DNA from: Thermodesulfatator sp.
GTDB lineage: Bacteria > Desulfobacterota > Dissulfuribacteria > Dissulfuribacterales > QOAL01
DNA: 6,685 nt
Direction: 5' to 3'
Assembly (NCBI GenBank): GCA_003978135.1
Contig: QOAL01000022.1
Location: 1 to 6,685 of the forward strand
Positions 1 through 6,685 of the stretch are shown here, piece after piece; positions within the stretch are counted from its first letter, which is position 1, and each line of letters begins with the position of its first letter. Made by a program: the position numbers and the translations under genes. A model generated the notes under the pieces. That model ran no database searches, had not been told where the DNA came from, and saw only the letters and a program-made list of their open reading frames with translations.

Positions 1-1
1 C

Positions 2-223
2 CTCGCAAACATCGCCATAGCACTCCTCTTCTACCCAGTATCCCAGTTTGGAGGCATCCTAAGGCTAATCGGATACATGGGGTTTAAGATTAATGCTTGG
101 CTGGCTGCATTCAACCTGCTACCCCTACCCCCCCTCGACGGTTGGAAGGTATTTAGCTATAGCCTTAAGGCGTGGATAGCTTTGATGGCGATAGCAGCGT
201 TAATGGTGCTTCTCCCCCTCTAA
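2..223 (+). CDS. C-terminal fragment of an M50/site-2-protease-like membrane metalloprotease (partial, archaeal-like)
   Basis: An open frame enters from the left edge and stops with TAA at 221-223, giving 73 residues. It is hydrophobic and carries NLLPLPPLDGWKVF at fragment residues 38-51. This is the N-x-x-P-x-P-P-L-D-G motif of site-2 proteases (peptidase family M50), whose Asp (D46 here) is the third zinc ligand. The first two ligands, in HExxH, would lie upstream and outside the window. A final hydrophobic helix (about residues 55-73) ends the protein. Members cleave substrates within the membrane, and the substrate here is unknown. The LDG motif followed by one short terminal helix resembles the compact archaeal versions. 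ATA, CTA and AGG codons are frequent, which fits an archaeal origin and differs from the genes further right. The family is fairly secure; the archaeal origin is inference. Confidence 0.72.
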   Translation, partial: LANIAIALLFYPVSQFGGILRLIGYMGFKINAWLAAFNLLPLPPLDGWKVFSYSLKAWIALMAIAALMVLLPL

Positions 224-252
224 ACCCCACAACACAGGAACATAATTTATCG

Positions 253-280
253 CAAAAGTATAGTTTAGTATATTTTGAAT
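253..280 (+). promoter_or_regulatory. Candidate archaeal TATA/BRE promoter region
   Basis: An A/T-rich stretch (AAAAGTATAGTTTAGTATAT and following bases) lies 44-71 bases before the TTG start at 324. A TATA box here with transcription starting about 25 bases downstream would give a short leader that includes the AGGTG site at 312-316. It is only a composition-based candidate, and it makes sense only if this block is archaeal. I see no clear bacterial promoter or terminator elsewhere in the 100-base gap (224-323). Confidence 0.25.
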
Positions 281-311
281 CCTTAATCCTCCACTCCCCA
301 ACCTAATTTCT

Positions 312-316
312 AGGTG
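312..316 (+). promoter_or_regulatory. Shine-Dalgarno site supporting the TTG start at 324
   Basis: AGGTG sits 7 bases before TTG (324-326). It belongs to the AGGAGGTGAT complement of 16S rRNA, and sites centred on GGTG are typical of archaea. It makes TTG 324 the preferred start over the GTG at 314, which would read a different, non-homologous frame. Confidence 0.45.
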
Positions 317-323
317 TTAACCC

Positions 324-365
324 TTGAGGGATGTGGCGATAGTAGGCGTCGGCTGGTACGGCTTC
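324..365 (+). CDS. Possible N-terminal fragment of an archaeal thiolase/acetyl-CoA acetyltransferase-like protein
   Basis: The first 14 codons read MRDVAIVGVGWYGF from a TTG start with an archaeal-type SD. From memory, thiolase-domain (SCP2-thiolase/acetyl-CoA acetyltransferase-like) proteins of Thermoproteota begin almost this way, with a beta strand VAIVGVG followed by W-[YST]-GF. The same block is foreign to Amt, where the aligned residues are VLGAAILWF. Only the start of the gene would be present, and it ends where Amt begins. Fourteen residues cannot prove a family, so this is a recognition-based suggestion that explains both the start site and the abrupt change. Confidence 0.4.
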
Positions 366-941
366 AACGGCGGCAGTGCCCTGGCAGCAAACGGCATAGC
401 AGCCACGGCATTCGTTGCCACCCACCTGGCAGGAATGGCGGGAATGGCTTCATGGTGCCTTATGGAAAAAATAAAACAGGGCAATGCCACCACCCTGGGT
501 GCTGCATCTGGAGCTATTGCCGGCCTTGCCACCGTTACTCCGGCGGCAGGCTTTGTTGGCCCTGTACCAGCTATAATCATTGGCCTCATCGCCGGAGCCC
601 TGTGTTACCTGGCCGTATCAATGAAAAACAGGCTTGGCTATGATGACAGCCTGGACGTGGTGGGGATTCACGGCCTGGGGGGCCTGGTTGGCACCCTTTG
701 CCTAGGCATATTTGCATCAAAGCTTGTCAATCCCGATGGTGCAGACGGCCTGCTGGCTGGAAATCCAGGCTTTTTTGCAACCCAGGTATTTGGCATAGTC
801 GTGGTACTTGTCTATGCCTTTGCCGTCAGCTTCGTTCTCTTGAAAATAGTAAATGCTCTATTTGGCCTGAGGGTATCCCTGGAAGACGAGGTTCAAGGGC
901 TGGATCTCACACAACACAGCGAAACAGCCTACAACGAATAA
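324..941 (+). CDS. amtB: Ammonium transporter, C-terminal half, fused to a foreign N-terminus (chimeric/truncated)
   Basis: This 205-residue frame has two parts. From about residue 10 it aligns without a gap to residues 210-405 of the complete Amt encoded just downstream (offset exactly 200, about 59% identical by hand count). It covers the end of transmembrane helix 6 and helices 7-11. Pore residues present are F14 and S18 (E. coli AmtB F215 and S219) and the central His H116 (E. coli H318), in DVVGIHGLGG. The cytosolic tail GLRVSLEDEVQGLDL, which contacts PII proteins in this family, is intact. Residues 1-9 (MRDVAIVGV) have no counterpart in Amt and resemble the N-terminus of crenarchaeal thiolase-like proteins. 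Helices 1-5, the Amt recruitment-site Trp and the first twin His are missing. The retained half shows no decay, so the natural gene is probably a full Amt of about 405 residues cut by an assembly join at 351-365. A genuine half-length transporter is very unlikely to conduct. It lies 18 bases upstream of the next gene. Confidence 0.85.
   Translation: MRDVAIVGVGWYGFNGGSALAANGIAATAFVATHLAGMAGMASWCLMEKIKQGNATTLGAASGAIAGLATVTPAAGFVGPVPAIIIGLIAGALCYLAVSMKNRLGYDDSLDVVGIHGLGGLVGTLCLGIFASKLVNPDGADGLLAGNPGFFATQVFGIVVVLVYAFAVSFVLLKIVNALFGLRVSLEDEVQGLDLTQHSETAYNE
351..365 (+). other. Probable chimeric junction between archaeal-like and bacterial sequence
   Basis: GGCTGGTACGGCTTC encodes GWYGF, which fits both the upstream thiolase-like start and the Amt motif G-W-[FY]-G-F-N. 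Left of it are an archaeal-type SD, an archaeal-like neighbour gene and non-Amt residues. Right of it every codon aligns to Amt. A short stretch shared by two genomes is where assemblers commonly make false joins, but the exact breakpoint cannot be placed within the shared bases. Confidence 0.65.
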
Positions 942-959
942 TTTGACGAGGAAAAATCA

Positions 960-2177
960 ATGAACGCTGCGGATACATCTTTCATGCTGATAGCCACTGC
1001 CTTGGTTATGTTTATGACGCCGGGGCTGGCTCTATTTTACGGTGGGCTGGTTAGACAGAAAAATGTCTTGAGCACCATAATGCACAGCATCTTCTGCCTT
1101 GGACTGGTGTCCATAATCTGGGTACTATATGGCTATTCCCTTGCCTTCGGACCGGACATCGGCGGGTTCATAGGTAACCTGGACTGGATGGGGCTCAAGG
1201 GTGTCGGACTCGATCCCGGGCCGTATTCCGATACCATTCCTGATATCCTTTTCTGCGCCTTCCAGCTCATGTTTGCAATCATCACCCCTGCATTGATTTC
1301 AGGTGCATATGCTGAAAGGATGCGGTTTCCTGCATTCATTCTCTTCACGGCCCTTTGGAGTACATTTGTCTACTTTCCCGTGTGCCACTGGGTCTGGGGG
1401 CAGGGAGGCTGGCTCGGAAAGCTCGGTGCACTGGATTTTGCAGGCGGGACGGTAATACATATCAATTCAGCCTGTGCTGCCCTGGCAGCAGCCATTTTCC
1501 TTGGCAAGAGAAAAGGCTGGGGACAGGAGGCATTTCATCCTCATAACCTGCCCATGACAGTGCTTGGAGCAGCCATACTGTGGTTTGGCTGGTTTGGGTT
1601 TAATGCCGGAAGCGCACTCGGCGCCGGGAAAATCGCCACCCTGGCATTTTTTACAACACACCTGGCTACCGGAGCTGCCCTCTTGTCCTGGGTCATTGCT
1701 GAATGGATAATCCAGGGCAAACCCACCACCCTCGGGGCTGCATCAGGAGCCGTAGCAGGCCTGGTGGCCATTACTCCGGCCGCAGGTTTTGTAGGCCCGG
1801 TATCAGCCGTCATCATTGGTATTGTGGCTGGCGCTCTGTGTTACTCTGCCATTTTCATGAAGACAAAATTCGGCTATGACGACGCACTGGACGTGGTTGC
1901 AGTCCATGGAATCGGGGGGCTCTGGGGTGCGCTTGCCACAGGTCTTTTTGCATCGGTTTACTGGAACCCCGGTGGTGCCGACGGGCTGTTCTTTGGAAAT
2001 GCGCAGCAGTTTTTAATACAGGCAGCGGGTGCAGGTGCGTCCATTTTATATTCCCTGGTCATGAGCCTGGTTATTCTTAAAATAGTGGACATTACCGTGG
2101 GTCTCAGGGTAAGTGAAGAAGATGAAATCATGGGTCTTGATCTGACCCAGCATAGTGAAATCGGATATACTCAATAA
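960..2177 (+). CDS. amtB: Ammonium transporter Amt (AmtB family), complete
   Basis: This 405-residue inner-membrane ammonium channel of the Amt/MEP/Rh family has a normal length and eleven predicted helices, forming trimers in the family. The N-terminus MNAADTSFMLIATALVMF leads straight into helix 1, with the family motif MTPGLALFYGGLV at 19-31. Substrate-path residues are all present: F105 and F214 (the phenylalanine gate), W146 and S218 (outer recruitment site), D159, and the twin histidines H167 (VIHIN) and H316 (VAVHGIGG). The tail after about residue 380, GLRVSEEDEIMGLDL, is the segment that contacts PII proteins. ATG 960 is preceded by GACGAGG at 945-951, 8 bases away. The gene lies 18 bases after a paralogue and 12 bases before the PII gene, the standard amt-PII linkage. 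It was therefore probably co-transcribed and is gated by the PII protein next door. Confidence 0.97.
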   Translation: MNAADTSFMLIATALVMFMTPGLALFYGGLVRQKNVLSTIMHSIFCLGLVSIIWVLYGYSLAFGPDIGGFIGNLDWMGLKGVGLDPGPYSDTIPDILFCAFQLMFAIITPALISGAYAERMRFPAFILFTALWSTFVYFPVCHWVWGQGGWLGKLGALDFAGGTVIHINSACAALAAAIFLGKRKGWGQEAFHPHNLPMTVLGAAILWFGWFGFNAGSALGAGKIATLAFFTTHLATGAALLSWVIAEWIIQGKPTTLGAASGAVAGLVAITPAAGFVGPVSAVIIGIVAGALCYSAIFMKTKFGYDDALDVVAVHGIGGLWGALATGLFASVYWNPGGADGLFFGNAQQFLIQAAGAGASILYSLVMSLVILKIVDITVGLRVSEEDEIMGLDLTQHSEIGYTQ

Positions 2178-2528
<351 letters not shown>

Positions 2529-2542
2529 TAAAACAAGCCGAT

Positions 2543-5113
2543 TTGGGTAACGTATTGGAAACTGCCATTGCTGAAAAGGAGTTAATCAAGTTTCTATCCC
2601 CCAGGCAGGCCCTGGCTGCCTTCTGGGAGCAGGGCCTGTCCGGGAAGGAACTTCTTGTACACCATTCCGCCCTGGTGGATGAATTCATTCGTCAGCGCCT
2701 TACCGAATCTCTTTATGGAAAGATATCCAATATAGCCCTTGTGGCGCTGGGTGGTTATGGCAGAAGGGAGTTATTTCCTTTCTCAGACATAGATCTTTTG
2801 CTTCTTTACGACGAGAGCTCGGAACAACTCATAGAAAAGGTCACGGAAGCCGTATTCTATCCCCTTTGGGATGCAGGCCTTGAGGTGGGTCACGGAGTAA
2901 GGACCGTGAAGGCCTGCATGGAAGACATGAACAAGGACTTTTTCTTCCAGGTCGCCCTTCTGGATGCCAGGCTTGTTTGTGGAGATGAAAAGCTTTTTAC
3001 AAAATTGTCAGAAAATTTCTGGAAAAGCTTTGACCGGGGCACCAGAAAAACATTTGTTCAGGACATGATGGCCCACAGGGCAGAAAGACATCGAAGGTTC
3101 GGCAATCATACCTACCTGCTTGAGCCGAACATCAAGGAAAGCCGTGGAGGTCTCAGGGACCTGCAGGCAATGTTCTGGACCGGAAAGGTCCTTTTTGGCC
3201 TGGGATCTCCTGATGAATTCCGTGAGTCAGGGCTTTTAAACCAACAGGAATTCGAAACACTGGAGAAGGCCAAAAATGACCTGATTATCATAAGAAACAG
3301 GCTCCATTATACCAGCGGCAGAAAAAACGACAGGCTTTTTTTCGAATATCAAGAGGAAATAGCCAAGCTCCTGAGGATCTATGACTCCAAGGAAAGCCTT
3401 GGAGTTGAAAAATTCATGAAAAGGGTACATACGGACCTCCAGGAGGTTGCAACGGCCTCGGATCTCTTTTTCGAACATGTTGAAGATGTAATCAATCCTG
3501 CCAGCTCAAAGGGTCCTGTACGAGAAGCCGCACCGGGTATAGAGGTCTTGAACAACAAGATACTCTTTAGAGACCAGGAGCATCTGCTCCAAAAGCCCTA
3601 TCTCATCTTCAAGGCCTTTGCAATTTCATCCGCAGAGCATATTCCCTTTCACTATCGTTCCAGGAGGCTGATTACAGGCCTGGTGGAAAAACTGCCGGAA
3701 AAAATAAGAAGTTCCAAAAGATGTGCAAGGTATTTCCTGGAAACACTCAAGACCTCTGACTCACCACGCTCACTGCTTCAAATGCTTGATACAGGGCTGT
3801 TATGCTTTTACATCCCTGAGTTTGCGCACCTTCGAGCACTGGCACTCCACGACGTGTACCATGTGAATACTGTTGACAGGCACCTGGTGGAAACAGTGGT
3901 ATGCCTGAACAAGCTGCGGGAAAGACATCAAGATATCTTTGCAGGCATAAAGGACATGGATGTGCTGTTTTTAGCAGCACTTTTACACGATATTGGCAAG
4001 GGCCTTGGAGGAAGACACGCAAAAAAAGGTGGCGAAATTGTCAAGGCCATTGCAGATCGTCTTTCCCTGTCCCAGGAACAAAAGGAGACCCTTTCCTTTC
4101 TCGTGGCAAATCACCTCTTTCTCATTGACAACGCCACAAGGAGGGACCTGGAAGATGAATCCCTCATATTGAAATTTGCCAGGCACATTAAAAGCATGGA
4201 AAGGCTGAACATGCTCTACCTCATTACCATAGCAGATTCCATAGCGACTGGCCCAAACGTCTGGACAGAGTGGAAACAGGCCCTGATGCTGGAAGTCTAT
4301 CACAAGATAGCCCACCTGCTGGAGCAGCATGAACTCATCGATCCAGACAGGATCGCTGCTGTGGAATGGATGAAGGACAAGGTTTGCAACCTGCTTGAAT
4401 CACATAAGAAAGACATAATAGATATCCTGCCGGAAGACTATCTTCTCAGTTTCACCCCGGAGGCAGTGGTAAAGCATCTTGAACTCAGGCAGGAACTGGC
4501 AACCAGGGAGGTTCTGGTCATGCCCGAGGATCGGGGAAATTACTGGTCCATCCTTCTGATGACCAAGGACCGCACCGGCCTTCTTGCCAAGATCTCCGGC
4601 CTGTTCACACTGTACAGCCTTAACATACTGCAGGCCCAGATATTCACACTCAAGGACGGTACTGTGGTGGACGTTCTCGATGTCAGGTCGGACATAGACA
4701 GGCCGTTCCAGGAAGTGGATTGGCCACGCGTGGAATCAGACCTGAGGAAGGTTCTGCGAAACAGGCTCAGCCTTTCCCACAGGCTTGCTGCAAAGTTTGC
4801 CAGCCTTTCAGGTACCCATCACAAGCTCTCCATAACGAGGGAACCCAGGGTAATCATTGACAATGAACAGTCTGATTTTTTCACCATAATCGAAATATAT
4901 TCACAGGATTCTCCGTGCCTTCTGTACAGTGTTACAAAGACCCTGGCCGAGTTTGACATCAACATTTACAAGGCAAAAATAGGCACCAGTGCAGACCAGG
5001 TGGTGGATGTCTTCTATGTCCTGGACAGCCTGGGAGAACGCCTTGACGACACAGACCTTACAGACGAGGTAAAAAATGCACTTCTTTATGCGGCAAAGAG
5101 CTGCCTGATTTAG
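2543..5113 (+). CDS. glnD: Bifunctional PII uridylyltransferase/uridylyl-removing enzyme GlnD
   Basis: This 856-residue cytosolic enzyme (E. coli GlnD is about 890) transfers UMP to Y51 of PII when glutamine is low and removes it when glutamine is high. The nucleotidyltransferase domain contains LGGYGRRELFPFSDIDLLLL, with GG at 70-71 and metal ligands D82 and D84. A GlnD-type linker follows, including EPNIKESRGGLRDLQ (194-208). The HD hydrolase domain (about 435-560) has H446 in TVDRH, H482-D483 in LLHDIGKG and H492. Two ACT domains close the protein (about 667-740 and 779-850). The second has DSPC at 789-792, with Cys where a Gly is usual. The start is TTG at 2543, only 14 bases after the PII stop. 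No good SD precedes it, and a second in-frame TTG lies at 2555, so the N-terminus is uncertain by a few residues. Translation may depend on coupling to the PII gene. Confidence 0.96.
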   Translation: MGNVLETAIAEKELIKFLSPRQALAAFWEQGLSGKELLVHHSALVDEFIRQRLTESLYGKISNIALVALGGYGRRELFPFSDIDLLLLYDESSEQLIEKVTEAVFYPLWDAGLEVGHGVRTVKACMEDMNKDFFFQVALLDARLVCGDEKLFTKLSENFWKSFDRGTRKTFVQDMMAHRAERHRRFGNHTYLLEPNIKESRGGLRDLQAMFWTGKVLFGLGSPDEFRESGLLNQQEFETLEKAKNDLIIIRNRLHYTSGRKNDRLFFEYQEEIAKLLRIYDSKESLGVEKFMKRVHTDLQEVATASDLFFEHVEDVINPASSKGPVREAAPGIEVLNNKILFRDQEHLLQKPYLIFKAFAISSAEHIPFHYRSRRLITGLVEKLPEKIRSSKRCARYFLETLKTSDSPRSLLQMLDTGLLCFYIPEFAHLRALALHDVYHVNTVDRHLVETVVCLNKLRERHQDIFAGIKDMDVLFLAALLHDIGKGLGGRHAKKGGEIVKAIADRLSLSQEQKETLSFLVANHLFLIDNATRRDLEDESLILKFARHIKSMERLNMLYLITIADSIATGPNVWTEWKQALMLEVYHKIAHLLEQHELIDPDRIAAVEWMKDKVCNLLESHKKDIIDILPEDYLLSFTPEAVVKHLELRQELATREVLVMPEDRGNYWSILLMTKDRTGLLAKISGLFTLYSLNILQAQIFTLKDGTVVDVLDVRSDIDRPFQEVDWPRVESDLRKVLRNRLSLSHRLAAKFASLSGTHHKLSITREPRVIIDNEQSDFFTIIEIYSQDSPCLLYSVTKTLAEFDINIYKAKIGTSADQVVDVFYVLDSLGERLDDTDLTDEVKNALLYAAKSCLI

Positions 5114-5122
5114 GAAAAATAA

Positions 5123-5151
5123 TTTTCATTATCCTTTTAATGTGATAAAAG
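5123..5151 (+). promoter_or_regulatory. Candidate sigma-70 promoter for glnA
   Basis: TTTTCA (5123-5128) resembles a -35 box (4 of 6). It is separated by 17 bases from TAAAAG (5146-5151), which resembles a -10 box (4 of 6) and is preceded by TGA, an extended -10 arrangement. Transcription would start near 5158. No sigma-54 -24/-12 element (GG...GC, as at many glnA genes) is visible in this gap. The match is weak, and glnA may also be read through from glnD. Confidence 0.3.
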
Positions 5152-5154
5152 GAT
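5131..5154 (+). repeat. Perfect 9-bp inverted repeat between glnD and glnA
   Basis: ATCCTTTTA (5131-5139) and TAAAAGGAT (5146-5154) are exact reverse complements around a 6-base spacer (ATGTGA). The arms are A/T-rich, so a transcript hairpin would be weak. TTTTT occurs only 8 bases beyond the second arm. It overlaps the spacer and -10 of the candidate glnA promoter, so an operator for a dimeric regulator is as plausible as a leaky terminator. The symmetry is directly seen; the role is inference. Confidence 0.6.
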
Positions 5155-5174
5155 TCAACTAATTTTTATTCAAA

Positions 5175-5183
5175 AAGGAGGAG
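5175..5183 (+). promoter_or_regulatory. Strong ribosome binding site of glnA
   Basis: AAGGAGGAG ends 7 bases before ATG 5191. It is near-perfect for the anti-SD and the strongest site in the window, in keeping with the high abundance of glutamine synthetase. It contrasts with the apparent lack of an SD before glnD. Confidence 0.8.
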
Positions 5184-5190
5184 ATTTTCT

Positions 5191-6603
5191 ATGACCCCGA
5201 AAGAAGTATTAGATCTTATCAAGGAAAAAAACATCAAGGTGGTCGACCTGAGATTTCTGGATTTTCCAGGAGTTTGGCAGCATTTTACTGTGCCATCAAC
5301 CGAACTCAATGAGGGTTCCTTTGAGGACGGCTTTGGATTTGACGGTTCCAGCATCAGGGGCTGGCAGCCCATCCATGCAAGCGACATGCTCGTTGTTCCA
5401 GATGCCTCAACTGCACAGATGGATCCATTTTTCGAAGAGCCCACCCTGGTTCTCATCGGAGACATTGTTGACCCGGTCACCAGGGAAGCTTACAGCAGGG
5501 ACCCCAGAAATATCGCCAAAAAGGCCGAAGCCTACCTCAAGAGCACAGGCGTTGGCGACACTGCCTACTTTGGCCCCGAGGCGGAATTCTTCATCTTTGA
5601 TGACATCCGTTTTGACAACGCCTCTAACGGTTGCTTCTACGAAGTGGACTCCATTGAAGGTATCTGGAACTCCGGCAGGGATGAATGCCCCAACCTTGGT
5701 TACAAGCCCCGCCACAAGGAAGGTTACTTTCCAGTTCCCCCTACTGACAAACTCCAGGACATAAGAACAGAGATGCTCCTGACCCTGGAGGCCCTGGGCA
5801 TTGACACCGAATGCCAGCATCATGAAGTTGCAACAGCAGGCCAGGCTGAAATCGACATGCGTTTCAAGCCGCTTCTCCAGATGGGCGACCAGCTCATGTG
5901 GTTCAAATATGTTCTCAAGAACATTGCCGTAAAGAACGGCATGACCCTCACCTTTATGCCCAAGCCCCTTTTTGGTGACAACGGCACAGGCATGCATACA
6001 CACATCAGCATCTGGAAGGACGGCCAGCCCATGTTTGCCGGTGACAAGTATGGCGGGATGTCTGAAATGGCAATGTATGCCATTGGCGGCATTCTAAAAC
6101 ACTGCCGCGCTCTTTGCGCATTCACCAACCCGTCCACCAACTCTTACAAGAGGCTGGTACCCGGCTTTGAGGCTCCTGTAAACCTTGCTTATTCAAGCAG
6201 GAACAGAAGCGCTGCCATCAGGCTGCCCATGTACTCTGCATCTCCAAAGGCCAAGAGGATCGAGTTCCGTACGCCTGACCCGTCCTGTAACGGTTACCTG
6301 GCGTTCTCGGCCATGCTGATGGCTGTCCTGGACGGCATAGACAACAAGATTGATCCAGGTGAACCCCTTGACAAGAACATCTATGACCTTCCGCCAGAAG
6401 AGCTGGCAAACATCCCGTCTGCGCCCGGCTCACTTGATGAAGCACTGGATGCATTGAGCAAAGACCATGAATTCCTGCTCAAGGGAGACGTGTTTACCCA
6501 GGATGTGATTGACATGTGGCTGGAGTACAAGACAGAGAACGAGGTTAATGAAGTTAAGCTTCGTCCCCATCCATATGAGTTCTTCCTGTACTATGATATT
6601 TAA
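5191..6603 (+). CDS. glnA: Glutamine synthetase type I (GlnA, adenylylatable GSI-beta type)
   Basis: This cytosolic enzyme makes glutamine from glutamate, ammonium and ATP; family members are dodecamers. Its 470 residues match the usual GSI length. The N-terminal beta-grasp domain includes [10 protein letters not shown] (49-58), with D51 equivalent to the catalytic E. coli D50. Metal and substrate residues are seen at E130 and E132 (PEAEFF), E212 and E220 ([10 protein letters not shown]), H269 (GMHTH), R321 (RLVPG), E327 (flap), R339 and R344 (SRNRSAAIR), and E358 and R360 (IEFR). NIYDLPPEE (396-404) holds Y398, the equivalent of the adenylylation site Tyr397 of E. coli, so GlnE control is expected; no glnE is in the window. 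It is the last gene of the cluster, 77 bases after glnD, and is followed by a strong terminator. It consumes the ammonium brought in by the Amt proteins and produces the glutamine that GlnD senses. Confidence 0.98.
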   Translation: MTPKEVLDLIKEKNIKVVDLRFLDFPGVWQHFTVPSTELNEGSFEDGFGFDGSSIRGWQPIHASDMLVVPDASTAQMDPFFEEPTLVLIGDIVDPVTREAYSRDPRNIAKKAEAYLKSTGVGDTAYFGPEAEFFIFDDIRFDNASNGCFYEVDSIEGIWNSGRDECPNLGYKPRHKEGYFPVPPTDKLQDIRTEMLLTLEALGIDTECQHHEVATAGQAEIDMRFKPLLQMGDQLMWFKYVLKNIAVKNGMTLTFMPKPLFGDNGTGMHTHISIWKDGQPMFAGDKYGGMSEMAMYAIGGILKHCRALCAFTNPSTNSYKRLVPGFEAPVNLAYSSRNRSAAIRLPMYSASPKAKRIEFRTPDPSCNGYLAFSAMLMAVLDGIDNKIDPGEPLDKNIYDLPPEELANIPSAPGSLDEALDALSKDHEFLLKGDVFTQDVIDMWLEYKTENEVNEVKLRPHPYEFFLYYDI

Positions 6604-6644
6604 AGGGAAGATCGGACTTTCAGGTTGTCCTTGAGACAATAAGC

Positions 6645-6671
6645 AGGGGGCTGTGAAAACAGCCCCTTTTT
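6645..6671 (+). terminator. Intrinsic (rho-independent) terminator after glnA
   Basis: GGGGCTGT (6647-6654) pairs perfectly with ACAGCCCC (6659-6666) around a GAAA (GNRA) tetraloop. A G-U pair and an A-U pair extend the stem, and TTTTT (6667-6671) follows. It lies 41 bases after the glnA stop codon and ends the gene cluster on the + strand. Confidence 0.92.
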
Positions 6672-6685
6672 ATTTCAGGAGCATT

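Noticed and set aside
314..643. 109-codon + strand frame starting at GTG 314
   Set aside because: It runs out of frame across the Amt coding sequence and is rich in Arg, Cys and Gly with no family resemblance. The AGGTG at 312-316 is better read as the SD for TTG 324.
324..941. The half-Amt as a novel regulatory or sensor protein fused to a new N-terminal domain
   Set aside because: The extra N-terminus is only about 9 residues and looks like a gene start from another genome. Loss of helices 1-5 should prevent the Amt fold, so a false join explains it better.
3840..3855. TGGCAC resembling the -24 half of a sigma-54 promoter, inside glnD
   Set aside because: The expected -12 half (TTGCA/T after 5 bases) reads GACGT, and the site lies deep in a coding region.
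3983..4330. 115-codon minus-strand frame opposite the HD region of glnD
   Set aside because: The plus strand here encodes the conserved HD motif (LLHDIGKG), and the antisense product has no recognisable domain.
5407..6003. 198-codon minus-strand frame opposite glnA
   Set aside because: It is antisense to conserved glutamine synthetase codons, with no SD or family motif; it is a compositional shadow.
6604..6644. Possible short gene or second hairpin between the glnA stop and the terminator
   Set aside because: The 41 bases hold no SD-start pair and no strong stem beyond the annotated terminator.

Overview
The window is almost entirely a bacterial nitrogen-assimilation cluster on the + strand: a 5'-truncated ammonium transporter (amt), a complete amt paralogue, a PII signalling protein, the bifunctional PII uridylyltransferase glnD and glutamine synthetase glnA, ending in a strong intrinsic terminator. 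Gene order, protein character and sequence style point to a Gram-negative bacterium, most plausibly a Desulfobacterota/deltaproteobacterium-like lineage. That assignment is by recognition only.

The first ~350-365 bases do not look like the rest. Bases 2-223 encode the C-terminal tail of a site-2-protease-like (M50) membrane protein of archaeal flavour. A 100-base A/T-rich intergenic stretch follows, with an archaeal-type Shine-Dalgarno (AGGTG). Then comes a TTG start whose first residues (MRDVAIVGVGWYGF) match, as I recall the family, the N-terminus of crenarchaeal thiolase-like proteins rather than any ammonium transporter. Within the GWYGF codons (351-365) the protein switches without a frame break into the C-terminal half of an Amt. 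The simplest reading is a chimeric join, probably a metagenome misassembly at a short shared stretch, between an archaeal fragment and the bacterial cluster. The 205-aa 'half-Amt' at 324-941 is therefore best treated as an artefactual fusion; the real gene would be about 405 codons.

Layout: archaeal-like block 1-~365; amt copy 1 (C-terminal half) to 941; 18-base gap; amt copy 2 960-2177; 12-base gap; PII gene 2190-2528; 14-base gap; glnD 2543-5113 from a TTG start; 77-base gap holding a perfect 9-bp inverted repeat and a candidate promoter; glnA 5191-6603; terminator 6645-6671.

The genes form a coherent circuit. Amt proteins admit ammonium. The PII protein, with its uridylylation tyrosine Tyr51 intact, is expected to bind and gate Amt and to report nitrogen status. 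GlnD senses glutamine through two ACT domains and adds or removes UMP on PII. GlnA makes glutamine and keeps the adenylylation tyrosine (Tyr398), which implies a GlnE encoded elsewhere. I see no undescribed system here. The observations most worth a check are the cross-domain junction, the Cys in the second GlnD ACT domain, the SD-less TTG start of glnD and the inverted repeat upstream of glnA.
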